Origin: Woeseia sp.
GTDB taxonomy: Bacteria > Pseudomonadota > Gammaproteobacteria > Steroidobacterales > Woeseiaceae
Length of the DNA stretch: 7,621 nucleotides
Assembly (NCBI GenBank): GCA_003229095.1
Contig: QIHS01000383.1
Span: forward strand, 1 to 7,621
Direction of reading: 5' to 3'
Shown here: positions 1 to 6,102 of the stretch, piece after piece
Layout of the letters: every line of letters starts with the position of its first letter
Position numbering within the stretch: the first letter of the stretch is position 1
Notes under the pieces: model-generated
What the model was told of the DNA's origin: nothing
Seen by the model: only the letters and a program-made list of their open reading frames with translations
Database searches by the model: none
Position numbers and translations under genes: made by a program

Positions 1-425
1 TCATTCTCATTGATCACCGGCACGACACCGTGCTCCAGCAACTTCTCCAGTGTTCCCCGTGCATTGAGGAAGCGCCTTTTGATCTCCGTGTCATCGCGAG
101 TCAACAGTATTTGTGCCGCCTTGATACCGCGGCGTGCCAGCGCGTCCTGGTAGGCATGCACCAATTGCACCTGACCTGCAGCAGCAGCGGCCTGCAATTC
201 CTCCAGTCGTGAGCGACGTAGGTTGATATCAAGCACATGGCTGCCAATGGCGACCGCGCCTGAGGACACGAGCAGAACTTCATGTCCGGCGTTGCGCAAC
301 GCGTCGATATCGTCTGCAAGACTCTCCAGCCACACAATATTCAGGCGGCGGTTTGCATCGATGAGCAGCGTCGAGCCGATCTTGACTACCAGTCGGCGCA
401 GATCACGTAGGACCGGTTTTGGCAT
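1..425 (-). CDS. proB: Glutamate 5-kinase ProB, N-terminal part (runs off window start)
   Basis: Gamma-glutamyl kinase phosphorylates L-glutamate with ATP, the first step of proline synthesis in the cytoplasm. Only the first 141 codons plus two bases are in the window, about a third of a usual 370-residue ProB. Visible family motifs are the phosphate-binding LVVKIGSTLL near residues 12-21, VSSGAVAIG at about 53-61, LQAAAAAGQ near 80, LLTRDD near 105, FLNARGTLEKLL near 117-128 and the substrate-binding VPVINEN at the cut edge. All align with amino-acid-kinase-fold ProB proteins. The ATG at 425 is chosen because the conserved kinase core begins within about ten residues. No strong Shine-Dalgarno precedes it. 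The gene begins 5 bp after the ilvN stop, which suggests co-transcription and translational coupling. Known ProB is feedback-inhibited by proline; the C-terminal PUA domain, if present, lies outside the window. Confidence 0.95.
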   Translation of the reverse strand, partial: MPKPVLRDLRRLVVKIGSTLLIDANRRLNIVWLESLADDIDALRNAGHEVLLVSSGAVAIGSHVLDINLRRSRLEELQAAAAAGQVQLVHAYQDALARRGIKAAQILLTRDDTEIKRRFLNARGTLEKLLEHGVVPVINEN

Positions 426-430
426 AGTGA

Positions 431-952
431 CTAGCCGGTCAGGCGTTGGTGTCGTGCGTAGGAAGATAAGGTGACTTGCCCTTTGGAAACAGTAACGCTG
501 CCGCTCCTTGCGACCGCAGCAAGGTCACCGATCTCGCCCGCCGCATGAAGAAACCGGTCAATTTCAGCGGGTTTGCCGGTCAATTGAACGGTACAACTTA
601 CCTGCGCATCATCAAGGATTTCCGCACCAAATTTCTTCGCCAGCGCCGACACTTTTTCATAGCCGCCGGTTTGCAGTTTTATTTTGAAGATGGCGAGTTC
701 TCGCTCAAAGTGTTCACCCAGCGTCATATCGTGAATATTGACGACATCAACCAACTTGGCGAGCTGCGCGTTGAGCTGCGAAATCGCTGCATCAGATCCG
801 CTGACGACAAGCGTTACGCGTGAAACCACCGGGTCGTCAGTGGGCGCAACGTTTAGCGATTCGATGTTGTAACCACGGCTCGAAAACAGACCCGTCATTC
901 GCGTCAATGCGCCAACTTCATTTTGCAGTAGTACGGAAATTACATGTCGCAT
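431..952 (-). CDS. ilvN: Acetolactate synthase small (regulatory) subunit
   Basis: Regulatory subunit of acetohydroxyacid synthase, the first common enzyme of valine, leucine and isoleucine synthesis. It activates the large catalytic subunit and carries valine feedback inhibition. The 173 residues match the usual IlvN/IlvH long form (about 160-170). An N-terminal ACT domain (about residues 2-75) shows VISVLLQNEVGALTRMTGLF, RGYNIESLNVAPTDDP and SRVTLVV. The C-terminal ALS_ss_C domain (about 85-160) shows ERELAIFKI, LAKKFGAEILD and the LTGKPAEID segment. The ATG at 952 starts directly at the conserved ACT sequence; only a weak GGGCC lies before it. The gene points away from its partner ilvB with a 159-bp gap, and 5 bp follow before proB. 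The name ilvN rather than ilvH is a convention; sequence alone does not decide the isozyme class. Confidence 0.96.
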   Translation of the reverse strand: MRHVISVLLQNEVGALTRMTGLFSSRGYNIESLNVAPTDDPVVSRVTLVVSGSDAAISQLNAQLAKLVDVVNIHDMTLGEHFERELAIFKIKLQTGGYEKVSALAKKFGAEILDDAQVSCTVQLTGKPAEIDRFLHAAGEIGDLAAVARSGSVTVSKGQVTLSSYARHQRLTG

Positions 953-986
953 TGCTGGCCCGTTTGCAGATTGTATTTAGGTTCGT

Positions 987-1015
987 TTGAAACCATCAGG
1001 AATTGCATTCATAAC
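987..1015 (+). promoter_or_regulatory. Candidate promoter for ilvB
   Basis: TTGAAA (987-992, 5/6 to TTGACA) and CATAAC (1010-1015, 4/6 to TATAAT) are separated by 17 bp. This would give a leader of about 90 nt before the ilvB ATG at 1112. A second, poorer set, TTGTCG (1031-1036) with TATAAA (1052-1057), has a 15-bp spacer and could be an alternative closer to the gene. Prediction by eye only. Confidence 0.35.
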
Positions 1016-1032
1016 CGATGTTGGCGCAGATT

Positions 1033-1073
1033 GTCGAGTATTGCAATGCGATATAAATTAGTAAACACTCGAC
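1033..1073. repeat. 7-bp inverted repeat around the ilvN/ilvB divergent promoters
   Basis: GTCGAGT (1033-1039) and its exact reverse complement ACTCGAC (1067-1073) are 34 bp apart centre to centre, a little over three helical turns. They bracket an AT-rich core with TATAAATTAGTAAA and overlap the candidate promoters of both genes. The spacing would suit a dimeric regulator bound to half-sites on one DNA face. If transcription starts upstream at about 1022, the same arms could instead form a hairpin in the ilvB leader. No known regulator site is recognised. Confidence 0.35.
1037..1065 (-). promoter_or_regulatory. Candidate promoter for ilvN-proB
   Basis: On the minus strand, TTTACT (1065-1060, 4/6 to TTGACA) and AATACT (1042-1037, 4/6 to TATAAT) are separated by 17 bp. 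A start near 1030 would leave a leader of about 80 nt before ilvN. The elements lie inside the stretch that also holds possible ilvB promoter elements, so transcription of the two genes could interfere or be co-regulated. Prediction by eye only. Confidence 0.35.
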
Positions 1074-1111
1074 TAAAATCCGGTACTTAGACGACACCCA
1101 AGTTTCTGACC

Positions 1112-2962
1112 ATGTCCACTGATCAGGGCGCCAGCCCAGAAAAACAACACCCGCTCGCGGGGACTCAAATGAGTGGGGCCGACATCGTCGTCCAGGTCCT
1201 CGCCGACGAAAACGTGGACATCGTTTTCGGTTATTCGGGCGGTGCGATTCTGCCTACCTATGATGCTGTTTTTCGCTTCAACAACACGAATCGTTTGCCG
1301 GACGGTCGATCGCCGATTCCATTGATCGTACCTGCGAATGAGCAAGGGGCCGGATTCATGGCAGCCGGCTATGCCCGCGCCAGTGGCGATGTCGGCGTTG
1401 TGATGGTGACATCCGGACCCGGCGCAACCAACACGGTAACCCCGGTGCGCGACTGCATGGCAGATTCGGTTCCCATCGTCGTCATTTGTGGCCAGGTCCC
1501 GACACAAGCGATCGGTACCGATGCTTTCCAGGAAGCGCCTGTTTCGGCCATTATGGGTGCGATCGCCAAACATGTATTCCTGGTGACGGACCCAACTCGC
1601 CTGGAAGCGACGCTGAGAACAGCATTCGACATTGCCCGGTCCGGTCGCCCGGGCCCGGTCGTCGTGGATATTCCGAAAGACGTGCAGAACTGGGAAGGTA
1701 CGTTTGTTGGTACGGGCGCACTGCCGGTTGCAGGTTATCGCGCCAGGCTGCAAGCCGTGCTGGACAACCATCTGACCGATGACGCTTGCGAGAGATTCTA
1801 CGAGTTACTGGCTGCTTCCAACCGCCCGCTCATTTATGCAGGTGGTGGTGTGATCAACAGCAATGCGACGAAGGCAATGCGGCAATTTGCAAGTCAGTAC
1901 GGCATACCCGTCGCCACCACGTTGATGGCGCTTGGCGCGAGTGATACGAAACATCCTTTATCACTGCATATGCTCGGCATGCATGGCACGGCATTTGCGA
2001 ACTATGCGGTCGAAGACTGCGACTTCCTGATTGCTATAGGCGCCAGATTCGATGATCGGGTTGCCGGAGACCCGGACAATTTTGCACCGAACGCAAAAGA
2101 CATAGCGCAATTCGATGTCGATGTTTCAGAAGTTGGCAAGGTCAAAAACGTCAACTGGCATCACATTGGCGTGCTCTCGAGAGATCTGGACAAATTGTTG
2201 GCGTATGGCAAAAAAACCGACTTCAGGCGAGACTTTTCTGCCTGGCATGCCGAGATCGCGGTACTGAAAGACATACACCGCATGAACTACGATCGCGAAA
2301 GCGAGCTCATTCAGCCGTATGCGGTCATTGAAGAAATAAACCGTCTCGCCGGCGGCAAAGCCATCATCTCAACGGGTGTAGGCCAGCATCAGATGTGGGC
2401 CGCACAATATTTCGACTTCCGCGAGCCGCGACTCTGGTTGACCTCGGGCAGCATGGGCACCATGGGCTTCGGTTTGCCTGCTGCGATCGGTGCGCAGTTC
2501 GCGCAACGAGACCGCTTGGTGATTGACATCGATGGCGACGGCAGCATGCGCATGAATATCGGGGAATTAGAAACTGCAACAACTTACGACCTGCCCATTA
2601 AGGTCGTCGTGTTCAACAACTACGGCGACGGCATGGTGCGCCAGTGGCAAAAGTTGTATTACCAGGGACGCATGTCGGGCAGCGACAAGTCCCTGCATAG
2701 AAAGGACTTTGTTAAAACCGCTGAAGCCGACGGGTTTAAATTTGCACGGCGGCTGGATCGTAAAGAAGATCTGCAAAAACTGGTTAGCGAATTTATCCAT
2801 TTTTCGGGGCCGGCGTTTCTTGAGGTCATTATCGATCCCGATGCTGGCGTCTATCCGATGGTGGGCCCGGGTCTGAGCTACGCCAACATGATCACCGGAG
2901 ACCATATCGTGGGCCGCGATCAGCCTGATACGGACGAACCCGGCCCCAGCGAAATGTTCTGA
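1112..2962 (+). CDS. ilvB: Acetolactate synthase large (catalytic) subunit
   Basis: Thiamine-diphosphate enzyme that condenses two pyruvates to 2-acetolactate, or pyruvate plus 2-oxobutanoate to 2-aceto-2-hydroxybutanoate. It has 616 residues against about 560-590 for typical bacterial subunits. The N-terminal ThDP pyrimidine domain has VFGYSGGAILPTYDA and the catalytic glutamate E77 in PANEQGAG, followed by VTSGPGATN, GTDAFQEA and SGRPGPVVVDIPKD. The central domain has IYAGGGV and ARFDDRVAGDPDNF. The C-terminal ThDP domain has SGSMGTMGFGLPAAIGA and the metal/diphosphate motif GDGS at 475-478 ending at NN 502-503, then GMVRQWQKLYYQGR and GVYPMVGPGLSY near the end. EQGAG after the glutamate, where proteobacterial forms usually have RHEQAA, resembles fungal Ilv2; this is a remark from memory. 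The first 19 residues are not conserved in the family, so translation may begin at ATG 1169. Its regulatory partner lies divergently upstream. Confidence 0.96.
   Translation: MSTDQGASPEKQHPLAGTQMSGADIVVQVLADENVDIVFGYSGGAILPTYDAVFRFNNTNRLPDGRSPIPLIVPANEQGAGFMAAGYARASGDVGVVMVTSGPGATNTVTPVRDCMADSVPIVVICGQVPTQAIGTDAFQEAPVSAIMGAIAKHVFLVTDPTRLEATLRTAFDIARSGRPGPVVVDIPKDVQNWEGTFVGTGALPVAGYRARLQAVLDNHLTDDACERFYELLAASNRPLIYAGGGVINSNATKAMRQFASQYGIPVATTLMALGASDTKHPLSLHMLGMHGTAFANYAVEDCDFLIAIGARFDDRVAGDPDNFAPNAKDIAQFDVDVSEVGKVKNVNWHHIGVLSRDLDKLLAYGKKTDFRRDFSAWHAEIAVLKDIHRMNYDRESELIQPYAVIEEINRLAGGKAIISTGVGQHQMWAAQYFDFREPRLWLTSGSMGTMGFGLPAAIGAQFAQRDRLVIDIDGDGSMRMNIGELETATTYDLPIKVVVFNNYGDGMVRQWQKLYYQGRMSGSDKSLHRKDFVKTAEADGFKFARRLDRKEDLQKLVSEFIHFSGPAFLEVIIDPDAGVYPMVGPGLSYANMITGDHIVGRDQPDTDEPGPSEMF
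1159..1171 (+). promoter_or_regulatory. Alternative ribosome-binding site and start for ilvB
   Basis: GGGGA at 1159-1163 sits 5 nt before the in-frame ATG at 1169 (residue 20 of the longer form). From there the protein begins MSGADIVVQVLADENV, which lines up with the usual acetolactate synthase N-terminus. The ATG at 1112 has no purine-rich Shine-Dalgarno in front of it. The shorter product would have 597 residues, closer to the family norm. Both starts remain possible. Confidence 0.45.
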
Positions 2963-2978
2963 TCCGAAACGGGGTCAG
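2959..2978. repeat. AAACGGGGTCAG element and small hairpin at the ilvB stop
   Basis: AAACGGGGTCAG (2967-2978) begins 4 bp after the ilvB stop and matches 11 of 12 bases of the element behind parA (4710-4721). With the last bases of ilvB it can fold as CTGATCC (2959-2965), loop gaaacg, GGGTCAG (2972-2978), a 7-bp stem with one G-T wobble. No U-run follows, so it is not a standard intrinsic terminator. Motifs of the form 'cggggacag/cggggtcag' are recalled as dispersed short repeats in many proteobacteria; membership is inferred. Confidence 0.45.
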
Positions 2979-2994
2979 CGCCCAATTAGTCTGT

Positions 2995-3023
2995 TTGTTG
3001 CCTGCATCGCGACCCGCTATTCT
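2995..3023 (+). promoter_or_regulatory. Weak candidate promoter for the lipoprotein methyltransferase
   Basis: TTGTTG (2995-3000) and TATTCT (3018-3023) are separated by 17 bp and end 44 bp before the ATG at 3068. Only about half of the -35 bases match consensus, so this is a weak prediction. The gene could also be read from ilvB, since no clear terminator lies between them. Confidence 0.25.
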
Positions 3024-3067
3024 TCTGAACCCAACGTTTCAGTCCACGAACGTGATTAAGCACAACA

Positions 3068-3860
3068 ATGAAAAATGACTTCCCGGCGGTTTTGTTCGTG
3101 ACGGCAGCGCTTTTTCTGACAGCCTGCGGCCCGTCCGGTCCCGAGGCTCCGGCGGCGATCACAGAAGCGTCTTCCAAAGCGGCGATTCCGGCGCCAGTGG
3201 ACCTGGCTACTGCACTTGCTCGCGACACTCGCTCGGATAAGGACAAGTCAAGGGACGCAGGCAGAAAACCCGTTGCAGTACTCGATTTTCTGGGTGTTGA
3301 ACCCGGCAAGAATGTCATCGACCTGATGGCCGCCGGCGGCTGGTACTCTGAAGTGCTATCGCTCGCAGTCGGCGAGGAGGGAACTGTTACCGCGCAAAAT
3401 CCGCCATGGCTACTCGCATTCCGTGACGAAAGCCCTGGCAGAGCGGATTTGTGATCGCCTCAACAACGTCGACAAGGTCGATTCAACCTGGGCAGAACTC
3501 GCTCATTCCGGTGCACAATACGATGTCGCACTATCGGCCCTGAATTTCCATGATGTCTACTATATGCAATCGCCGGAAGCTGCGGCAGAAATGATGTCGG
3601 CTGTTTTCGCCGCGCTAAAACCCGGCGGTGTGTTTGGCGTTATCGATCATGTCGGTAGTGCGGACGGCGACAACAGTGCCCTGCATCGTATTGACATGGC
3701 AATCGCTGTCGACCTGGCAAGTGCTGCGGGATTCATCGTTGAAGACAATAGCGACCTGCTCACGAACAGTGAGGATGACCACACCCAGGGCGTGTTTGCG
3801 GATGAACTGCGTGGTCACACAGACCGGTTCGTCCTGAAAGTTCGTAAACCAGCCAATTAG
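3068..3860 (+). pseudogene. Lipoprotein SAM-dependent methyltransferase (COG4798-like), frameshifted
   Basis: Two overlapping frames encode the halves of one protein. The first (3068-3454) starts with a lipoprotein signal: MKN, a hydrophobic stretch and lipobox LTAC with Cys20. It continues to the SAM-binding motif I, VIDLMAAGGWYSEVL (about 83-97), and VTAQNPPWLLAFRDE. The second frame (open to 3860) carries KALAERICDRLNNV, the mid-domain ALNFHDVYY, LKPGGVFGVIDHVG, the ALHRID segment, AAGFIVEDNSDLL and DRFVLKVRKP, the order expected for COG4798 'predicted methyltransferase' proteins. The join needs a +1 shift between about 3421 and 3435; the first frame otherwise stops at TGA 3452. Joined, it would be about 263 residues. 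A GTG at 3423 could start the second half alone, but that piece would lack motif I. Causes could be a sequencing error, a recent inactivating indel or, least likely, programmed shifting. The lipidated, extracytoplasmic location is odd for a SAM enzyme, so its activity is uncertain even if intact. Substrate unknown. Confidence 0.8.
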
Positions 3861-3944
3861 CTCGGGCTAAGACCCCGCCTTTGGGTATTATGTGAACCGG
3901 CGCAACGATCCGACGCAGCAAATGCCACAAGGTATTGATCAACT

Positions 3945-4697
3945 ATGCTCATTACCCCCAACAGACAAGACCTGAACAAGATAGTTGTCATCAACCCGAA
4001 GGGTGGTTGTGGCAAAACGACGTTGTCAACCAACCTGGCCGCTTGCTTTGCCAAGCGCGGACCGATCCCGGCCATCATGGATTGTGACCCGCAAGGGTCC
4101 AGCATGACCTGGATTGAGCGGCGACAGGATTCCAGGCCACCGATTCACGGCATTGCTGCATTTAAGCGCACCATGCAGGCGACTCGAAGCTGGCAGTTGC
4201 GGGTGCCGCAGGAGACCAAAAACCTGATTGTCGATTCACCGGCAAGCCTGAGCCACGAAGACCTGCGCGAAGTCACCCGCGATGCCAACAGTATCCTGGT
4301 CCCGGTACTACCCTCGTCTATCGATATTCACGCTGCCTCACGATGTATTGCCGATTTGCTGCTGGTCGCCAAAATTGACCGGCGGGATCAAAAACTGGCG
4401 GTCGTGGCCAACCGTACGCGCAAGAACACCAAAAGCCTCCAGAAACTAATGCGCTTCCTGGACTCCCTGGGCATACCCATCATTGCTGTCCTGCGTGACA
4501 GTCAGAACTTCGTCCATGCAGCCGAAGATGGCATCGGCATTTGTGAAATGCAGCCGCACAAGGTCAAGAAGGACATGGAACAGCTCGAGAAAATCGTTGA
4601 ATGGCTTAACGACTGGCAGAATCGACGCTATCAGACAGCCGATAAAAGCACTATTGAGCAGTCACCGAATGTGACTCTGCTTCGCAAGCCAGGTTAG
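3945..4697 (+). CDS. Orphan ParA/MinD-type P-loop ATPase
   Basis: Cytoplasmic deviant-Walker ATPase of the ParA family, 250 residues. The signature-lysine P-loop KGGCGKTT spans residues 19-26 (Lys19 signature, Lys24 catalytic). A Walker A' segment MDCDPQGSSMTW spans 45-56, and Walker B is LIVDSPA at about 94-100. The segment VLPSSIDIHAA follows, and the C-terminus is a charged helix (KVKKDMEQLEKIVEWLNDW). There is no N-terminal helix-turn-helix domain, so it resembles small (type Ib-like or chromosomal orphan) ParAs. ParA proteins position DNA or protein cargo by ATP-dependent binding to the nucleoid. No parB, parS-like repeat or chemotaxis gene is visible beside it, so its cargo is unknown. 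ATG 3945 lies 18 residues before the P-loop; only a weak AAGG precedes it. The gene converges on the dehydratase gene with a 25-bp gap. Confidence is high for the family and low for the role. Confidence 0.9.
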   Translation: MLITPNRQDLNKIVVINPKGGCGKTTLSTNLAACFAKRGPIPAIMDCDPQGSSMTWIERRQDSRPPIHGIAAFKRTMQATRSWQLRVPQETKNLIVDSPASLSHEDLREVTRDANSILVPVLPSSIDIHAASRCIADLLLVAKIDRRDQKLAVVANRTRKNTKSLQKLMRFLDSLGIPIIAVLRDSQNFVHAAEDGIGICEMQPHKVKKDMEQLEKIVEWLNDWQNRRYQTADKSTIEQSPNVTLLRKPG

Positions 4698-4709
4698 ATC
4701 CGGGACATA

Positions 4710-4731
4710 AAACGGGGACAGTTTACTTATT
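4710..4731. repeat. AAACGGGGACAG short dispersed element at the parA/dehydratase junction
   Basis: AAACGGGGACAG (4710-4721) continues into TTTACTTATTT. The element starts 12 bp behind the parA stop and runs over the stop codon and last two sense codons of the convergent dehydratase gene (TAA = 4725-4723 on the minus strand). A sister copy lies behind ilvB. The string 'cggggacagtttacttattt' is recalled as a frequent intergenic repeat in proteobacteria, sometimes near REP-associated tyrosine transposases; this needs a search. No intrinsic terminator is visible in this 25-bp gap. Confidence 0.5.
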
Positions 4732-5715
4732 TATTTCGTAACGCTGAATCGACGCGAATAGCGCTCTGTCGATGTTGCCTCCGCTCAAGATCGCAACCGT
4801 CACTTTTTCGCGTGCGTCCACATGCCCGTTCAGAACCGCTGCGAGCGTGACGGCACCGCCCGGTTCCACCACCAATTTCAGGTGCTGGAATGCAAAACGA
4901 ATTGCCTCTCTTACCTCATCGTCGCTGACCGTTGCGGCACCGCTCAGCAATTTCTTATTAATATTGAAAGTGATCTCTCCGGGACTCGGCGTTTGCAGGG
5001 CATCGCATATAGATCGTGCTGCCGGATCTGTTTTTTCGCGATTGCCTGATGCCAGTGATCGTTTTGTATCATCGAAGTTCTCGGGTTCAACCGCGTAGAC
5101 ACGGGTCTTGGGCGAACTACCGCAAATCGCAATTGCACACCCGGCAGTCAGGCCGCCCCCGCTACAATTGACGAGCACCTGATCCGGCGAGACGCTGAAT
5201 TCTTCGCATTGCTGCAAAATCTCGAGACCGGTGGTTCCCTGCCCTGCGATGATGTGCTCATGATCAAAAGGCGGCACGACCACGCATTTTTTTTCACCCG
5301 CCAGTTTTTCTGCAATTGCCACCCGATCGCCGGAATACCGATCATACAGAACTGTTGATGCTCCCAGACGGCGCGTATTCTCAATCTTGATCGTTGGCGC
5401 ATCTTCTGGCATTACGATGGTTGTTTCGATGCCAAGTTTCGAACCAGCCGCAGCCACGGCTTGAGCGTGATTGCCGGATGAATAGGCAACGACACCTCGT
5501 GCGGCCTGTTCCGGTGTTAACTGGCGCATGAGATTATAGGCACCGCGAATTTTGAATGAACCGGTACGTTGCAGATTCTCTGCCTTCAGAAATACGTGCC
5601 CACCGACCAGCTCATCCAGAACCGGTGATGAAATTAACGGTGTGCGTACGATGAACGACTTTATGCGCTCTGCAGCCGCCTCAATATCAGCTAATACGGG
5701 CACATCACAACTCAT
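4723..5715 (-). CDS. PLP-dependent threonine/serine dehydratase without ACT domain
   Basis: Fold-type II PLP enzyme that probably deaminates L-threonine to 2-oxobutanoate and L-serine to pyruvate. From ATG 5715 it has 330 residues. Visible motifs are LKAENLQRTGSFKIRGA with the Schiff-base Lys55, YSSGNHAQAVA (78-88), PEDAPTIKIENTRRLGA, the phosphate-binding CSGGGLTAG (184-192), VEPGGAVTLAA and SGGN at 311-314. Biosynthetic IlvA is about 500 residues with C-terminal ACT-like regulatory domains; these are absent, so the product resembles TdcB, serine racemase or hydroxyaspartate ammonia-lyase types. The neighbourhood (ilvB, ilvN) would fit an isoleucine role, but a catabolic one is equally open. 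ATG 5715 is preferred over 5772 because family similarity begins there and because it overlaps the phhB stop by 11 bp, as in coupled operons. No good Shine-Dalgarno is seen. The last two codons and the stop coincide with a dispersed repeat. Confidence 0.9.
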   Translation of the reverse strand: MSCDVPVLADIEAAAERIKSFIVRTPLISSPVLDELVGGHVFLKAENLQRTGSFKIRGAYNLMRQLTPEQAARGVVAYSSGNHAQAVAAAGSKLGIETTIVMPEDAPTIKIENTRRLGASTVLYDRYSGDRVAIAEKLAGEKKCVVVPPFDHEHIIAGQGTTGLEILQQCEEFSVSPDQVLVNCSGGGLTAGCAIAICGSSPKTRVYAVEPENFDDTKRSLASGNREKTDPAARSICDALQTPSPGEITFNINKKLLSGAATVSDDEVREAIRFAFQHLKLVVEPGGAVTLAAVLNGHVDAREKVTVAILSGGNIDRALFASIQRYEINK

Positions 5716-6046
5716 CACACAGACGATCGATTTTGGCTGCACAAATGAAGTCATTGTCAGACAGGCCATCAATTGAGTGCGTCTTATACCTGACGTCGCA
5801 GCGGCCGTAATTCACGATCAGTTCGGGATGGTGCCCCTCGTTGGTTGCAATGAAAGCCACCGCGTTTACAAAAGCAATTGTCCTGCTGAAGGCCGGAAAA
5901 TCGAACTGCCGTTCAATCATTGCCGACTCCATATTCAACGTCCATGCAGCATTGATTTTGGTCATCAGTTCGATCGCCTCACTTTCATTCAGCGGCTCGA
6001 CTCCACCCTCACAGGGTTTGCATTTTCTGCTGGCAAGCTCTGGCAT
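5705..6046 (-). CDS. phhB: Pterin-4a-carbinolamine dehydratase
   Basis: Dehydrates 4a-hydroxytetrahydropterin to quinonoid dihydropterin, recycling the cofactor of phenylalanine hydroxylase; it can be a moonlighting DNA-binding cofactor in some organisms. The 113 residues are normal for the family (about 100-118). Features are an N-terminal MPELASRKCKPCEGG, LTKINAAW-like AIELMTKINAAWTL, FDFPAFSRTIAFVNAVAFIA, the active-site EGHHPELIVNYGRCDVRYKT and the terminal THSIDGLSDNDFICAAKID. Several longer in-frame starts exist upstream, but ATG 6046 is chosen because it has an ACGGAG Shine-Dalgarno (6060-6055) 8 nt away and because the upstream extension lies in repeats and is not conserved. No phenylalanine hydroxylase gene is in the window. 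The gene overlaps the downstream dehydratase start by 11 bp, so the two are probably one transcript. Confidence 0.95.
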   Translation of the reverse strand: MPELASRKCKPCEGGVEPLNESEAIELMTKINAAWTLNMESAMIERQFDFPAFSRTIAFVNAVAFIATNEGHHPELIVNYGRCDVRYKTHSIDGLSDNDFICAAKIDRLCDEL

Positions 6047-6073
6047 CTGTAGCACTCCGTTGTTGAACGGCAA

Positions 6074-6102
6074 ACTATAGGGACTAATGTTCAGGCAGGC
6101 AA
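6074..6102 (-). promoter_or_regulatory. Promoter for phhB-dehydratase operon
   Basis: On the minus strand TTGCCT (6102-6097) and TATAGT (6079-6074, 5/6 to TATAAT) are separated by exactly 17 bp, giving a start near 6067 and a leader of about 20 nt. The -35 box overlaps the edge of the direct repeat beginning at 6100. CCGTT-GTTG-AACGG (6057-6070) can form a small hairpin next to the Shine-Dalgarno. This is the best sigma70-like match in the window. Confidence 0.6.

Noticed and set aside
476..823. Open frame of 115 codons on the plus strand
   Set aside because: It lies wholly antisense to the well-conserved ilvN and has no family features; a shadow frame.
1018..1056. Short ORF MLAQIVEYCNAI before ilvB as an attenuation leader peptide
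   Set aside because: It has only a few Ile/Val/Leu codons, no run of them, and no hairpin with a U-run follows, so an ilv attenuator is not supported.
1073..1771. Long minus-strand open frame of 232 codons
   Set aside because: It is antisense to ilvB, low in recognisable features and explained by codon bias of the real gene.
3861..3944. Possible tRNA or small RNA between the methyltransferase and parA
   Set aside because: No cloverleaf or strong hairpin could be drawn in these 84 bases.
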